Assembly (NCBI RefSeq): GCF_000406965.1
Contig: NZ_KE136357.1
Span: 203,489-239,503 of the forward strand
Source: Enterococcus avium ATCC 14025
GTDB lineage: Bacteria > Bacillota > Bacilli > Lactobacillales > Enterococcaceae
Direction of reading: 5' to 3'
Length of the DNA stretch: 36,015 bases
Below, piece after piece: positions 8,741-16,284 of the stretch; position 1 is the first letter of the stretch; the number at the start of each line of letters is the position of its first letter. The notes under the pieces are model-generated. The model was not told where the DNA came from. It worked only from the letters and a program-made list of their open reading frames with translations, and did not search any database. A program made the position numbers and the translations under genes.

Positions 8741-8750
8741 CTCATTCCTT

Positions 8751-9557
8751 TTATTTTTTAACTCCTCTGTGCAGTAAGACATAAAAACTGATAAGGCTGA
8801 GGAGCATGCAGGTAGCCACAAGACCTTTACCCAGATTACTTGTTAAAAATTCCTGAGAAACAGGTATTCTGTAGAGAACACCAATTATTGCAGTAGTAAG
8901 CATGATAGGGACAAAAGGGGTTAACTCCTTTTTGTGTGTTTGTCTGAGAAAGAAAATCCCACAGCTCAAGAGAATTACAGCGATTATTGAGATTCCGACT
9001 AGGCCTTCTGTGTCGAGAGTCAAGCTGGTTTTAAAAAAGATTGACAGACTGATTCCAAGAATGATAAACATTATTGTTAGAAAGATTGCCAGATATTTTT
9101 TGAAAGTTCGTTTAGTCGTATATATGTTATTTCCAATCTGCCATACAATAATTATTGCGAGGATAGTCCAGTAAATACTGCCAATCAATAATTTTCCTAC
9201 ATCAAGTAATGTATTAGGTGAAGCAAGTGAAGGGATCACAGTGATAAGCGCGTAAACAAATAGAACAGCGACCGCTAAATGTACCCCATTTCCAATACTG
9301 ATGGGTACTTCTTTCAACAGAGCATCAGCGATTTCCTTTGGTTGTTTGCCGAAGTAATCTTCAGCAGTTTCCCCATTTTCCTGAGCATCGAGAATATCCT
9401 GGAGGATCTCTAAAAGTGCTTCCTCTAATATTTTTTCATCTTTGAAAACGGAGTTGCTTCTAACGTAGATTAATAAATTTCCATAATATTCTTCGTTGAT
9501 TGGATTTAAGAGTTCCTGTAATTTCGCGTTTTCTTTAATGAGCGATGTTTTTTTCAT
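8751..9557 (-). CDS. Multi-pass membrane protein coupled to PadR (DUF1129-like)
   Basis: The product has 268 residues. A cytoplasmic acidic N-terminal domain (about 1-90: NPINEEYYGNLLIYVRS through ILDAQENGETAEDYFGKQPKEIADALL) is of the kind seen in PadR-linked membrane proteins. About six hydrophobic segments follow, among them VLFVYALITVIPSL, WTILAIIIVWQIG, FLTIMFIILGISLSIFF and ISIIAVILLSCGIFFL. AAGGAG lies about 9 nt before the ATG and overlaps the end of the PadR gene; the two ORFs are one base apart, so translation is coupled. The PadR partner suggests a stress-responsive membrane function. The family assignment is tentative. Confidence 0.75.
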   Translation of the reverse strand: MKKTSLIKENAKLQELLNPINEEYYGNLLIYVRSNSVFKDEKILEEALLEILQDILDAQENGETAEDYFGKQPKEIADALLKEVPISIGNGVHLAVAVLFVYALITVIPSLASPNTLLDVGKLLIGSIYWTILAIIIVWQIGNNIYTTKRTFKKYLAIFLTIMFIILGISLSIFFKTSLTLDTEGLVGISIIAVILLSCGIFFLRQTHKKELTPFVPIMLTTAIIGVLYRIPVSQEFLTSNLGKGLVATCMLLSLISFYVLLHRGVKK

Positions 9558-9558
9558 T

Positions 9559-9891
9559 TTATTTATTCTCCTTCAATAATTTTTCAACATTCCCCGACAA
9601 AAACACCCACTGCTTGATGAACGATTCCTTTTCGGTAAGACCATTTTCTGTTAAATGGTAATACTTTCGTTGTGGTCCCTCATCAGAAGCACGCATTTCA
9701 CCAACAATTAACCCTTTTTTATCCATATTCATCAATAGAGGATAGATAGTTCCTTTAGGGATACTATCAAATCCAAATTTTTGCAGCTCTTCACTAATTT
9801 TATAGCCATATAATTCTTTTTTGGACAGAATAATCAAGATGCAGCCCATCAAAATTCCTTTAAGCATTTGAGATGAAACCTGTTGATTCAT
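9559..9891 (-). CDS. PadR-family transcriptional regulator
   Basis: I choose the ATG at 9891 (110 residues), where the conserved family N-terminus starts (MNQQVSSQMLKGILMGCILIILS); the upstream extension has no homology and runs through the operator. The winged helix-turn-helix is clear: ELYGYKISEELQKFG, then IPKGTIYPLLMNMDKKGLI, then RKYYHLTENG. PadR proteins repress their own operon and release DNA on binding a ligand or toxic compound. The downstream gene encodes a membrane protein, and a 56-bp palindrome covers the promoter, so autoregulation is likely. Confidence 0.9.
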   Translation of the reverse strand: MNQQVSSQMLKGILMGCILIILSKKELYGYKISEELQKFGFDSIPKGTIYPLLMNMDKKGLIVGEMRASDEGPQRKYYHLTENGLTEKESFIKQWVFLSGNVEKLLKENK

Positions 9892-9908
9892 GCGTGGCCC
9901 TCTTTCTA

Positions 9909-9964
9909 CTAGTTTGCTTAACAATATAGTAAAGTATTTCCAACTATATTGCAATGCAAACTAG
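9909..9964 (-). promoter_or_regulatory. PadR operon promoter inside a 56-bp dyad operator
   Basis: The outer arms CTAGTTTGC / GCAAACTAG and inner arms CAATATAGT / ACTATATTG are both perfect, separated by 4-nt gaps, around a 12-nt centre. On the minus strand TTGCAA (9949-9954) and TACTAT (9926-9931) form a -35/-10 pair with 17-bp spacing, wholly within the dyad. A bound dimer of dimers would block RNA polymerase. Confidence 0.75.
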
Positions 9965-10092
9965 CAGAATAATCTTTACGTTCAGGACAGAAAAATAACC
10001 GTTTAGGATAGTTTGAACTTATTGCATCGAAATTCCTTTATAGTGTTAGCTATAGGAGAAGGCATATTTTAGAAAGAAGGGAAGAGATCTTT

Positions 10093-10527
10093 TTGGTAAG
10101 GGAAACAAGTAGAATAAAACAGCTAAATCATAAAGTATTGCGGAGTTTGCAAAATCTTACAAAGAAACGGAAACGTTTGCTATTTTGTCTGCTGATTTTA
10201 TGTGTATTCTGTTTATTTGGCTTTCTCAATGCCTATGCTGTCAATAACCCGACTTGGTTAGAAGGAACTTGGTCAAATCAGTCGGTGAAATATTCAATCA
10301 AAGCGAAAAGCAATGACCACAGATGTTGGAATATCAGACAAAATGGTTACATTCTAATGAAAGATGCGAAAATCACAGCAAACTCTTCAAAGAGAAATAT
10401 TATCCTAACCAGAGAAGATAGCCAAACAGAATACCATATCGTCAAGCTGGAAAAAGACCGATTAGAATTGCAAATTTTTAACAATCAAAAGAAAATTAAA
10501 GCAATCAAGCTGAAAAAAGTTAAATGA
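10093..10527 (+). CDS. Small membrane-anchored extracytoplasmic protein, unknown function
   Basis: The product has 144 residues from a TTG start; the Shine-Dalgarno (AGGGAAGAG) is 8-10 nt upstream. A very basic N-terminus (about 1-35, with KKRKR) precedes one hydrophobic segment (LLFCLLILCVFCLFGFLNAYAV), giving an N-in signal anchor. The outside part, about 85 residues, starts WLEGTWSNQSVKYSI and ends in Lys-rich IKAIKLKKVK; its alternating pattern suggests a small beta-barrel (calycin-like), which I cannot confirm. It is divergent from the padR operon and could be controlled by the same operator. Confidence 0.65.
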   Translation: MVRETSRIKQLNHKVLRSLQNLTKKRKRLLFCLLILCVFCLFGFLNAYAVNNPTWLEGTWSNQSVKYSIKAKSNDHRCWNIRQNGYILMKDAKITANSSKRNIILTREDSQTEYHIVKLEKDRLELQIFNNQKKIKAIKLKKVK

Positions 10528-10837
10528 TATTTTTACTTTATTAAAATTATGGGATAAAAATATTGCATTCTATCTTTTCTTTTCTTCAAATTTGTTTACA
10601 ATAAAGAATGTGAGAATGAAACTGCCTCTTAACATCTAAACTCTCTTTCTAACCCGGTAGTTTTATTTTTATAGGTAGTTTTTTTGAGGTATTTGAGAAA
10701 TGCTGGACTTGCAATAAGCAGTCTCCAACAAAATGACACCTTGCCCTACGAAGAGCAGTGAGGAGCCATTTACTTCTCGCTACGAAGTCGATTGATTCGT
10801 CACTCTCTAGTAAGACAAAAGTATAAGCTATTCACAG
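10528..10837. other. Intergenic region, possible small transcript
   Basis: No coding frame is supported. AAACTGCC (around 10619) can pair with GGTAGTTT (around 10656), and a second GGTAGTTTTTT follows about 20 nt later. CTACGAAG occurs twice, at 10746-10753 and 10780-10787. The region ends in the strong terminator at 10838. Confidence 0.35.
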
Positions 10838-10873
10838 CCTTGGACTTTCAAATAAGAAAGTCCAAGGTTTTTA
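10838..10873 (+). terminator. Rho-independent terminator upstream of araR
   Basis: CCTTGGACTTTC pairs perfectly with GAAAGTCCAAGG (12 bp, loop AAATAA), followed by TTTTT. It lies over 300 nt beyond the preceding gene, so a separate short transcript may end here. Confidence 0.8.
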
Positions 10874-10957
10874 CTATTAAGCGAAGAAATATGTCTGGCA
10901 AACAGAAAAAAATGCAAGTTGTTCGGACATATATAGTAATCCTTGATCCTTTCTGTT

Positions 10958-10974
10958 AATCTGTATACAAAGAC
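10958..10974 (+). promoter_or_regulatory. Putative AraR autoregulatory operator
   Basis: AATCTGTATACAAAGAC has the palindromic core TGTATACA and the flanks of the AraR box seen upstream of araB (ATTTGTACG...). It lies 24 nt before the araR start, near TTGATC (10943-10948) as a possible -35. Confidence 0.5.
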
Positions 10975-10997
10975 TAACGGAAAAGAAAGGAGAAACT

Positions 10998-12074
10998 ATG
11001 AATCAATCAAAATATCAAACAATCGCCGATGAATTGAAATCAAAGATTCTTTCAGGCGAATATCCAGAAAATACAACAATCCCTCCCGAACTACAATTGC
11101 AAAAGGATTATCAGGTCAGCCGACATACGATTCGGCAAGCAATTGCCTTATTAGCGAATGAGGGCTTTCTTAGAAAGGAAAAGGGTTCAGGAACCTATGT
11201 AGACGTGAAATATAGGCGTGGGGAAAATACACACTCCGCTCACAAGACCATCGGCGTGGTCACCACCTACTTATCAGATTACATATTTCCTTCGATCATT
11301 CGTGGTATCGAAAAAACATTACGGGAAAAAGGTTATTCGTTATTATTAGCCAGCACCAACAATGATTTTCAGCAGGAGAAGGAATGTATTGAGAAGATGA
11401 TTACCCAAGGAGTGGAAGGGTTGATTGTTGAACCAACAAAAAGTAATCAATACAATCCAAATTTGGCTTTGTATGTTCGATTAAAGGAACAGGGAATTCC
11501 AATGGTGATGATCAATGCGGTCTATGAAGAAATCAGCGCGCCCTATATTTGTGTCAATGATGTCGCCAGCGGGTATCTAGCAACAGAGTATCTAATTAAA
11601 AAGAATCATAAAAAACTGTTGCTAATAACGAAGATCGATGACCTACAAGGGAAATATCGGATGAAAGGATTTATCAAAGCCTGCGAAGAGTACGGCATCC
11701 AATTTTCACCAGAGGATATTATTACCTATGAGACCGAAACGAGAAAGGACGTCTATGAGCGGGTAATAGCACGTCTAGAGTCAGAATTACTTACAGGCAT
11801 TGTGTGTTATAACGACCAGATCGCCAGTGGATTAGTAGATCAGCTAACTGCAGCTAAGTTCAAGATTCCAGAGGAGCTATCGATTGTCGGGAATGATGAT
11901 TCAGCTTTAAGTAAGCTCGGAAATGTTAAGCTGACTACATTGAATCATCCGAAAGACCAAATGGGACATGATGCGGCGAACTGGATCATTGAGGCGATTG
12001 AAGAAGGACACGATCCAGAGAATATTCTATATGAACCTACATTGATCGAACGTGATTCAGTGAAACAATTATAA
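10998..12074 (+). CDS. araR: L-arabinose operon repressor AraR
   Basis: The product has 358 residues with the chimeric AraR architecture. A GntR-type winged helix lies at about 4-68 (YQTIADELKSKILSGEYPENTTIPPE, VSRHTIRQAIALLANEGFLRKEKGSGTYV). A LacI/periplasmic-binding-type effector domain covers about 83-355 (TIGVVTTYLSDYIFPSIIRGIE, GLIVEP, YNDQIASGLVDQL, LSIVGNDDS, LTTLNHPKDQMG). In Bacillus and relatives AraR represses arabinose genes and is released by L-arabinose. Its position just before araBDA and the AraR-type boxes upstream of araB support the assignment. AAAGGAG lies 6 nt before the ATG. A terminator follows at 12083, so it is transcribed separately from araB. Confidence 0.93.
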   Translation: MNQSKYQTIADELKSKILSGEYPENTTIPPELQLQKDYQVSRHTIRQAIALLANEGFLRKEKGSGTYVDVKYRRGENTHSAHKTIGVVTTYLSDYIFPSIIRGIEKTLREKGYSLLLASTNNDFQQEKECIEKMITQGVEGLIVEPTKSNQYNPNLALYVRLKEQGIPMVMINAVYEEISAPYICVNDVASGYLATEYLIKKNHKKLLLITKIDDLQGKYRMKGFIKACEEYGIQFSPEDIITYETETRKDVYERVIARLESELLTGIVCYNDQIASGLVDQLTAAKFKIPEELSIVGNDDSALSKLGNVKLTTLNHPKDQMGHDAANWIIEAIEEGHDPENILYEPTLIERDSVKQL

Positions 12075-12082
12075 TAAGTTGG

Positions 12083-12113
12083 AAAAACAGCTCATTTCGG
12101 TGAGCTATTTTTT
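12083..12113 (+). terminator. araR terminator
   Basis: AGCTCA-tttcgg-TGAGCT with flanking A5/T6 tracts forms a compact hairpin 15 nt after the araR stop. Confidence 0.75.
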
Positions 12114-12125
12114 GTTGGTTGAAAT

Positions 12126-12142
12126 ATTTGTACGAACAAAAT
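12126..12142 (+). promoter_or_regulatory. AraR box 1 upstream of araB
   Basis: ATTTGTACGAACAAAAT is a near-palindrome matching the known Bacillus AraR operator (ATTTGTACGTACAAAT) at nearly every position. It lies about 14 bp upstream of the -35. Confidence 0.85.
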
Positions 12143-12155
12143 GTATTATATTTTA

Positions 12156-12184
12156 TTGACATGTACGTACACAAATTGTATGAT
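12156..12184 (+). promoter_or_regulatory. araBDA promoter with AraR box 2 in the spacer
   Basis: TTGACA (12156-12161), a 17-bp spacer and TATGAT (12179-12184) form a strong sigma-A promoter. The spacer holds a second AraR box with core TGTACGTACA (12162-12171). Box centres are about 33 bp apart (three helical turns), which suits cooperative binding on one DNA face. Confidence 0.88.
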
Positions 12185-12194
12185 AACGGTAACA
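12181..12194 (+). promoter_or_regulatory. CcpA cre site at the araBDA promoter
   Basis: TGATAACGGTAACA fits the cre consensus TGWNANCGNTNWCA at every position. It overlaps the -10 and the transcription start, a typical place for carbon catabolite repression. Confidence 0.85.
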
Positions 12195-12219
12195 AAAGAG
12201 AAAAAAGGAGGAGATTTCT

Positions 12220-13824
12220 ATCGAAACGAAGGAAATAGTTGCAAAAACTAAGCTGGATATTATGGATGGCCGGACAGCTTTAGGCATTGAATTTGGTTCA
12301 ACTAGAATCAAAGCAGTCTTAATCGGCTCAGATTTGGTTCCAATTGCCGCAGGCAGCTTCGAGTGGGAAAATACGCTGGAGAATGGAATTTGGACCTATT
12401 CACTTGAGGATATTTGGAAGGGCTTACGAGTCAGCTATCGTAAAATGGCGACAGAAGTATTTGAGAAGTATGGTGAAACTCTGACAACAATTGGTTCAAT
12501 CGGCTTTAGCGCAATGATGCATGGTTACATGGCATTTGATAAAAATGATGAGTTGCTAGTGCCTTTTAGAACGTGGCGGAACTCGATTACAGAGGAGGCA
12601 GAAAAGCAGTTGACGGAAATTTTCCAGTATAATATCCCGCAACGCTGGAGCATCGCCCATTTGTATCAAGCGATTTTAAACAAAGAGGAGCACGTAAGTG
12701 AAATTCGATTTTTGACTACTTTGGCAGGTTATATTCATTGGCAGATGACCGGACAAAAGGTTTTGGGTGTAGGTGATGCGTCTGGAATGTTCCCAATCGA
12801 GACTGAAACAAAGAATTATGATCAAAAGATGCTGAAGCAATTTAGCGACTTGACTAAAGGTACCGCCTTCAAGCAAGAGCTGAATCAAGTGCTGCCGAAG
12901 GTCTTACTAGCTGGGGAATCAGCTGGCAACTTGACGAAAGAAGGAGCATATTTACTCGATCCGACAGGTACTTTGCAGGAGGGAATTCCTCTTTGTCCGC
13001 CAGAAGGTGATGCGGGGACCGGCATGGTGGCAACCAACAGTGTCCGCCAAAGAACTGGGAATGTGTCGGCTGGAACCTCAGCTTTTGCCATGATCGTTCT
13101 TGAAGAAAAACTCAAACAGGTTCATCCAGAAATCGATTTAGTCACAACGCCAGTAGGCGATTTAGTAGCAATGGTTCATACAAATAATTGTTCTTCAGAA
13201 ATCAACGCCTGGGTCAATTTGTTCAAGGAATTTTCTGACGCACTAGGTTTAGAAATCAGTGGAGACAAACTGTATCATACGCTATTTGAAAAAGCATTGG
13301 AAGGCACATCTGATTGCGGCGGGATGCTTTCTTATGGTTATTATTCAGGCGAAAATATCACCGGAATGAATGAAGGACGTCCATTATTTGTCCGAACACC
13401 TGAAAGTAAGTTTGATTTAGCCAACTTTATGCGTCTGCATTTATCTAGTGCCTTTGGTGCAATGCGCCTTGGAATGGAGATTTTGAAAAAGGAAAATATC
13501 AAGATCGATAAGCTCGTCGGGCATGGCGGAATTTTCAAGACACCAGAAGTAGGTCAAAGAATCTTGGCTTCAGCGATGGAGGCGCCGGTAACGGTGATGG
13601 CGACAGCAGGTGAAGGTGGTGCTTGGGGGATCGCTTTACTTGCTGCTTACCAATTAGAAAAAAATCTTTCTCTGTCAGATTTTCTAGAACAAAAAGTATT
13701 TGCGACGAGTGAAGGAGTAACCATCGAACCAACAACAGAAGATCTACAAGGATATAGTCAATTTATTGATCGCTACGAGAAAGGTTTATCGATTGAAGCC
13801 GAGGCGATCACTTCGTTAAAATAA
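12220..13824 (+). CDS. araB: L-ribulokinase AraB (apparent non-ATG start)
   Basis: It phosphorylates L-ribulose to L-ribulose-5-phosphate with ATP. The FGGY-kinase fold is clear: [17 protein letters not shown] (N-terminal phosphate motif), [37 protein letters not shown] and [20 protein letters not shown] with AGEGGAWG near the end. The first ATG (12262) has no ribosome binding site, and the frame upstream is coding-like ([24 protein letters not shown]). GGAGGAG at 12207-12213 sits 6 nt before ATC at 12220. Starting there gives about 534 residues, the usual length in lactic acid bacteria; from the ATG it is 520. ATC/ATT starts are very rare, so a point mutation of ATG is possible. It is first in araB-araD-araA. 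Confidence 0.92.
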   Translation: METKEIVAKTKLDIMDGRTALGIEFGSTRIKAVLIGSDLVPIAAGSFEWENTLENGIWTYSLEDIWKGLRVSYRKMATEVFEKYGETLTTIGSIGFSAMMHGYMAFDKNDELLVPFRTWRNSITEEAEKQLTEIFQYNIPQRWSIAHLYQAILNKEEHVSEIRFLTTLAGYIHWQMTGQKVLGVGDASGMFPIETETKNYDQKMLKQFSDLTKGTAFKQELNQVLPKVLLAGESAGNLTKEGAYLLDPTGTLQEGIPLCPPEGDAGTGMVATNSVRQRTGNVSAGTSAFAMIVLEEKLKQVHPEIDLVTTPVGDLVAMVHTNNCSSEINAWVNLFKEFSDALGLEISGDKLYHTLFEKALEGTSDCGGMLSYGYYSGENITGMNEGRPLFVRTPESKFDLANFMRLHLSSAFGAMRLGMEILKKENIKIDKLVGHGGIFKTPEVGQRILASAMEAPVTVMATAGEGGAWGIALLAAYQLEKNLSLSDFLEQKVFATSEGVTIEPTTEDLQGYSQFIDRYEKGLSIEAEAITSLK

Positions 13825-13866
13825 GGATTTCAGTTTGTCGTACCCACATGACAAAAAAAGAACCAT

Positions 13867-13910
13867 TTGCCTGATCGTGCATCAACTGCATGGATGACGA
13901 TACAAGGCAA
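13867..13910 (+). other. Intercistronic stem-loop between araB and araD
   Basis: TTGCCT (13867-13872) pairs with AGGCAA (13905-13910). An inner stem ATCGTgCATC / GATGACGAT lies within it. There is no T-tract, so it is more likely an mRNA processing or stability element than a terminator. Confidence 0.45.
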
Positions 13911-13966
13911 GAGAAAAAATGAATACTTTAATACGAATTATGAAATGAATGAGGAGCGAAATTGAT

Positions 13967-14665
13967 ATGTTAGAGCATTTAAAGGAAGAGGTTTTTCAAG
14001 CCAATTTGGAATTACCTAAACAAGGCTTGATTAAATATACTTGGGGAAATGTCAGTGCATTTGATAAAGAGACGGGCTATTTTGTCATCAAACCAAGCGG
14101 CGTAAGCTATGAACAAATGCAAGCATCCGATATGGTCGTTGTCGATTTAGACAACAATGTAATTGAGGGGGAATTGAATCCTTCTTCTGATACACCGACC
14201 CATGCTGTGTTGTACAAAGCCTTTCCTGAAATCGGCGGGATTTGCCACACCCATTCCACTTGGGCAACCATTTGGGCACAGGCAGGACTGGATTTACCGG
14301 CAATGGGGACGACCCATGCAGATACTTTCTATGGCAAAGTTCCATGTGCAAGATTTTTAACCCAAGAAGAGATTGACGTTGGCTATGAGCACGAAACAGG
14401 AAATGTCATCATTGAAACTTTTAAAGAACGCGGGATTGATGTTATGGAGATACCTGGTGTGCTATTACATGGACATGGACCATTTACTTGGGGAAAAGAT
14501 GCAGATAGCGCCGTCATGAACGCGGTTGTTTTAGATGAGGTTGCCAAAATGAATCTTTTTGCACGTCAATTGAACAGTTTTTCCGAAGAATTGCCACAGC
14601 GTATTTTAGATAAACATTATCTAAGAAAACACGGGAAAAATGCCTATTATGGGCAAGGTAAATAA
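13967..14665 (+). CDS. araD: L-ribulose-5-phosphate 4-epimerase AraD
   Basis: It converts L-ribulose-5-phosphate to D-xylulose-5-phosphate through a Zn2+-dependent retro-aldol reaction. I start at the ATG at 13967 (GAGGAG 10 nt upstream), giving 232 residues, like the E. coli enzyme (231); the six upstream codons overlap the Shine-Dalgarno. Class II aldolase/epimerase features: [11 protein letters not shown] and KPSGVSY for phosphate binding, SSDTPTH with Asp75, zinc ligands His94 and His96 in [13 protein letters not shown], and His170 in [11 protein letters not shown]. It lies between araB and araA in the same direction. Confidence 0.96.
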   Translation: MLEHLKEEVFQANLELPKQGLIKYTWGNVSAFDKETGYFVIKPSGVSYEQMQASDMVVVDLDNNVIEGELNPSSDTPTHAVLYKAFPEIGGICHTHSTWATIWAQAGLDLPAMGTTHADTFYGKVPCARFLTQEEIDVGYEHETGNVIIETFKERGIDVMEIPGVLLHGHGPFTWGKDADSAVMNAVVLDEVAKMNLFARQLNSFSEELPQRILDKHYLRKHGKNAYYGQGK

Positions 14666-14695
14666 AACATCAATGTTAAAAAGGAGCGAATAGCT

Positions 14696-16120
14696 ATGTT
14701 AGAAGTGAGCAAAAAAGAATTTTGGTTTGTCGTAGGATCGCAGCATTTATATGGAGAAGAAGCGCTGAAAAGTGTAAAAGCTGATGCAGAAGCGATCGTA
14801 AAAGGACTGAATGATAGCGGAAAAATGAACTATCCCATCGTGTTAAAGGAATTAGCGGTAACTTCTGATACGATTACAAAAATTATGAAGGAAGTCAATT
14901 ATCGTGATGAGGTGGCAGGTGTAATCACCTGGATGCACACCTTCTCACCAGCAAAAATGTGGATTCGTGGGACCAAATTATTACAAAAACCCTTGCTGCA
15001 TTTAGCGACACAGTTCAATGAAAGTATTCCTTGGGAAACTATCGACATGGACTTTATGAATTTGAATCAATCGGCTCATGGGGACCGTGAGTATGGCTTT
15101 ATTAATGCCCGCTTGAAAAAGCAAAATCAAATCGTTGTTGGCTATTGGCAAACAGAAAGCGTCCAAAAACAACTTGCTGACTGGATGGACGTTGCAGTAG
15201 CATATAACGAAAGCTTTAACATCAAGGTGGCTCGTTTTGGTGATAATATGCGCAATGTTGCCGTGACAGAAGGCGATAAAGTCGAAGCGCAGATTCAGTT
15301 CGGCTGGGTCGTTGATTACTTCGGTATTGGTGATTTGGTGCAGTATGTTGATGCCGTCAAGGATGAAGAAGTGGATGCTCTGTTTGCCGAATACAAAGAA
15401 TTATATAATTTTGATTATGGCGATTATGATCGGGCGACTTGGGAAGCCCACGTTAAGGTGCAAGCGAAACAAGAAATTGGGATTCGCCGTTTCTTAGAAG
15501 CAGGTGATTACAATGCCTTTACTTCAAACTTTGAAGACCTTTATGGTATGCAGCAATTACCTGGACTAGCGGTGCAACGCTTGATGGCAGAAGGATATGG
15601 TTTTGCTGGAGAAGGCGACTGGAAAACAGCCGCTTTGGATCGTTTGATGAAAGTCATGGCGCATAATCAAAACACTGGATTTATGGAAGATTACACGTAT
15701 GAATTAGCTGCTGGAAAAGAATCCATCCTGCAATCCCATATGATGGAAGTTGATCCAACATTGGCTGTTAATAAACCTAAGATTGTTGTCTCACCATTAT
15801 CAATGGGCGATCGTGAAGATCCGGCTCGTTTGGTATTTGATGGAAAAGCTGGTGACGGCGTGGTAGTCTCAATGGCAGACTTTGGAACGCATTATAAATT
15901 ATTAATCAATGAGGTTGAAGCGTTTGAACCAACAGAAGAAGCACCAAAATTACCAGTGGCTCGTGTGCTTTGGAAGGTAAAACCAAACTTCCATGAAGGG
16001 GTAGGTAAATGGATCGAAGTCGGCGGCGGACACCATACGGTTGTATCTTTGAATCTTACGACTGAACAAATCATTACATGGGCAAAATTGGTTGATTTAG
16101 AATATGTGACAATCAAGTAG
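14696..16120 (+). CDS. araA: L-arabinose isomerase AraA
   Basis: It converts L-arabinose to L-ribulose in the cytoplasm with Mn2+, the first step of the pathway. The 474 residues match the family. It starts [17 protein letters not shown] as expected. Active-site blocks are [41 protein letters not shown] and [12 protein letters not shown] (His446/447), carrying the Glu, Glu, His, His metal set. AAGGAG lies 9 nt before the ATG. It is last of araBDA and is followed by a terminator, so the order is araB-araD-araA under AraR and CcpA control. Confidence 0.97.
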   Translation: MLEVSKKEFWFVVGSQHLYGEEALKSVKADAEAIVKGLNDSGKMNYPIVLKELAVTSDTITKIMKEVNYRDEVAGVITWMHTFSPAKMWIRGTKLLQKPLLHLATQFNESIPWETIDMDFMNLNQSAHGDREYGFINARLKKQNQIVVGYWQTESVQKQLADWMDVAVAYNESFNIKVARFGDNMRNVAVTEGDKVEAQIQFGWVVDYFGIGDLVQYVDAVKDEEVDALFAEYKELYNFDYGDYDRATWEAHVKVQAKQEIGIRRFLEAGDYNAFTSNFEDLYGMQQLPGLAVQRLMAEGYGFAGEGDWKTAALDRLMKVMAHNQNTGFMEDYTYELAAGKESILQSHMMEVDPTLAVNKPKIVVSPLSMGDREDPARLVFDGKAGDGVVVSMADFGTHYKLLINEVEAFEPTEEAPKLPVARVLWKVKPNFHEGVGKWIEVGGGHHTVVSLNLTTEQIITWAKLVDLEYVTIK

Positions 16121-16125
16121 AAGAT

Positions 16126-16165
16126 AAAATATTGGCTTGGAAATGATCAAGTCAATATTTTATTA
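16126..16165 (+). terminator. araBDA operon terminator
   Basis: AAAATATTGGCTTG pairs with CAAGTCAATATTTT (14 bp, one G-U), loop of 8, followed by TATT. It separates araBDA from xfp. Confidence 0.75.
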
Positions 16166-16169
16166 AACC

Positions 16170-16267
16170 AATAAAAGTAAAAAACACTATTAGTTTGAGC
16201 GTAAAGGTTTACTTTTAAGCTAATTAAAGGTATATTGTACTAAAATAATAAAAGTAAAAAAAACTAT
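16170..16267 (+). repeat. 21-bp direct repeats flanking the xfp promoter
   Basis: Copies at 16170-16190 and 16247-16267 begin AATAAAAGTAAAAAA, end ACTAT or CTAT, and match at 20 of 21 positions, 77 bp apart. The xfp promoter lies between them, and the second copy ends 17 nt before the start codon. Confidence 0.75.
16208..16236 (+). promoter_or_regulatory. xfp promoter
   Basis: TTTACT (16208-16213), 17 bp, TATATT (16231-16236). TTGTAC just after the -10 resembles an AraR half-site, but the other half is missing. No clear cre site was found here. Confidence 0.6.
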
Positions 16268-16284
16268 AAAGGGGTTCTCATTGT

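Noticed and set aside
16231-16245. AraR box at the xfp promoter
   Set aside because: Only one half (TTGTAC) is present; the palindromic partner is missing.
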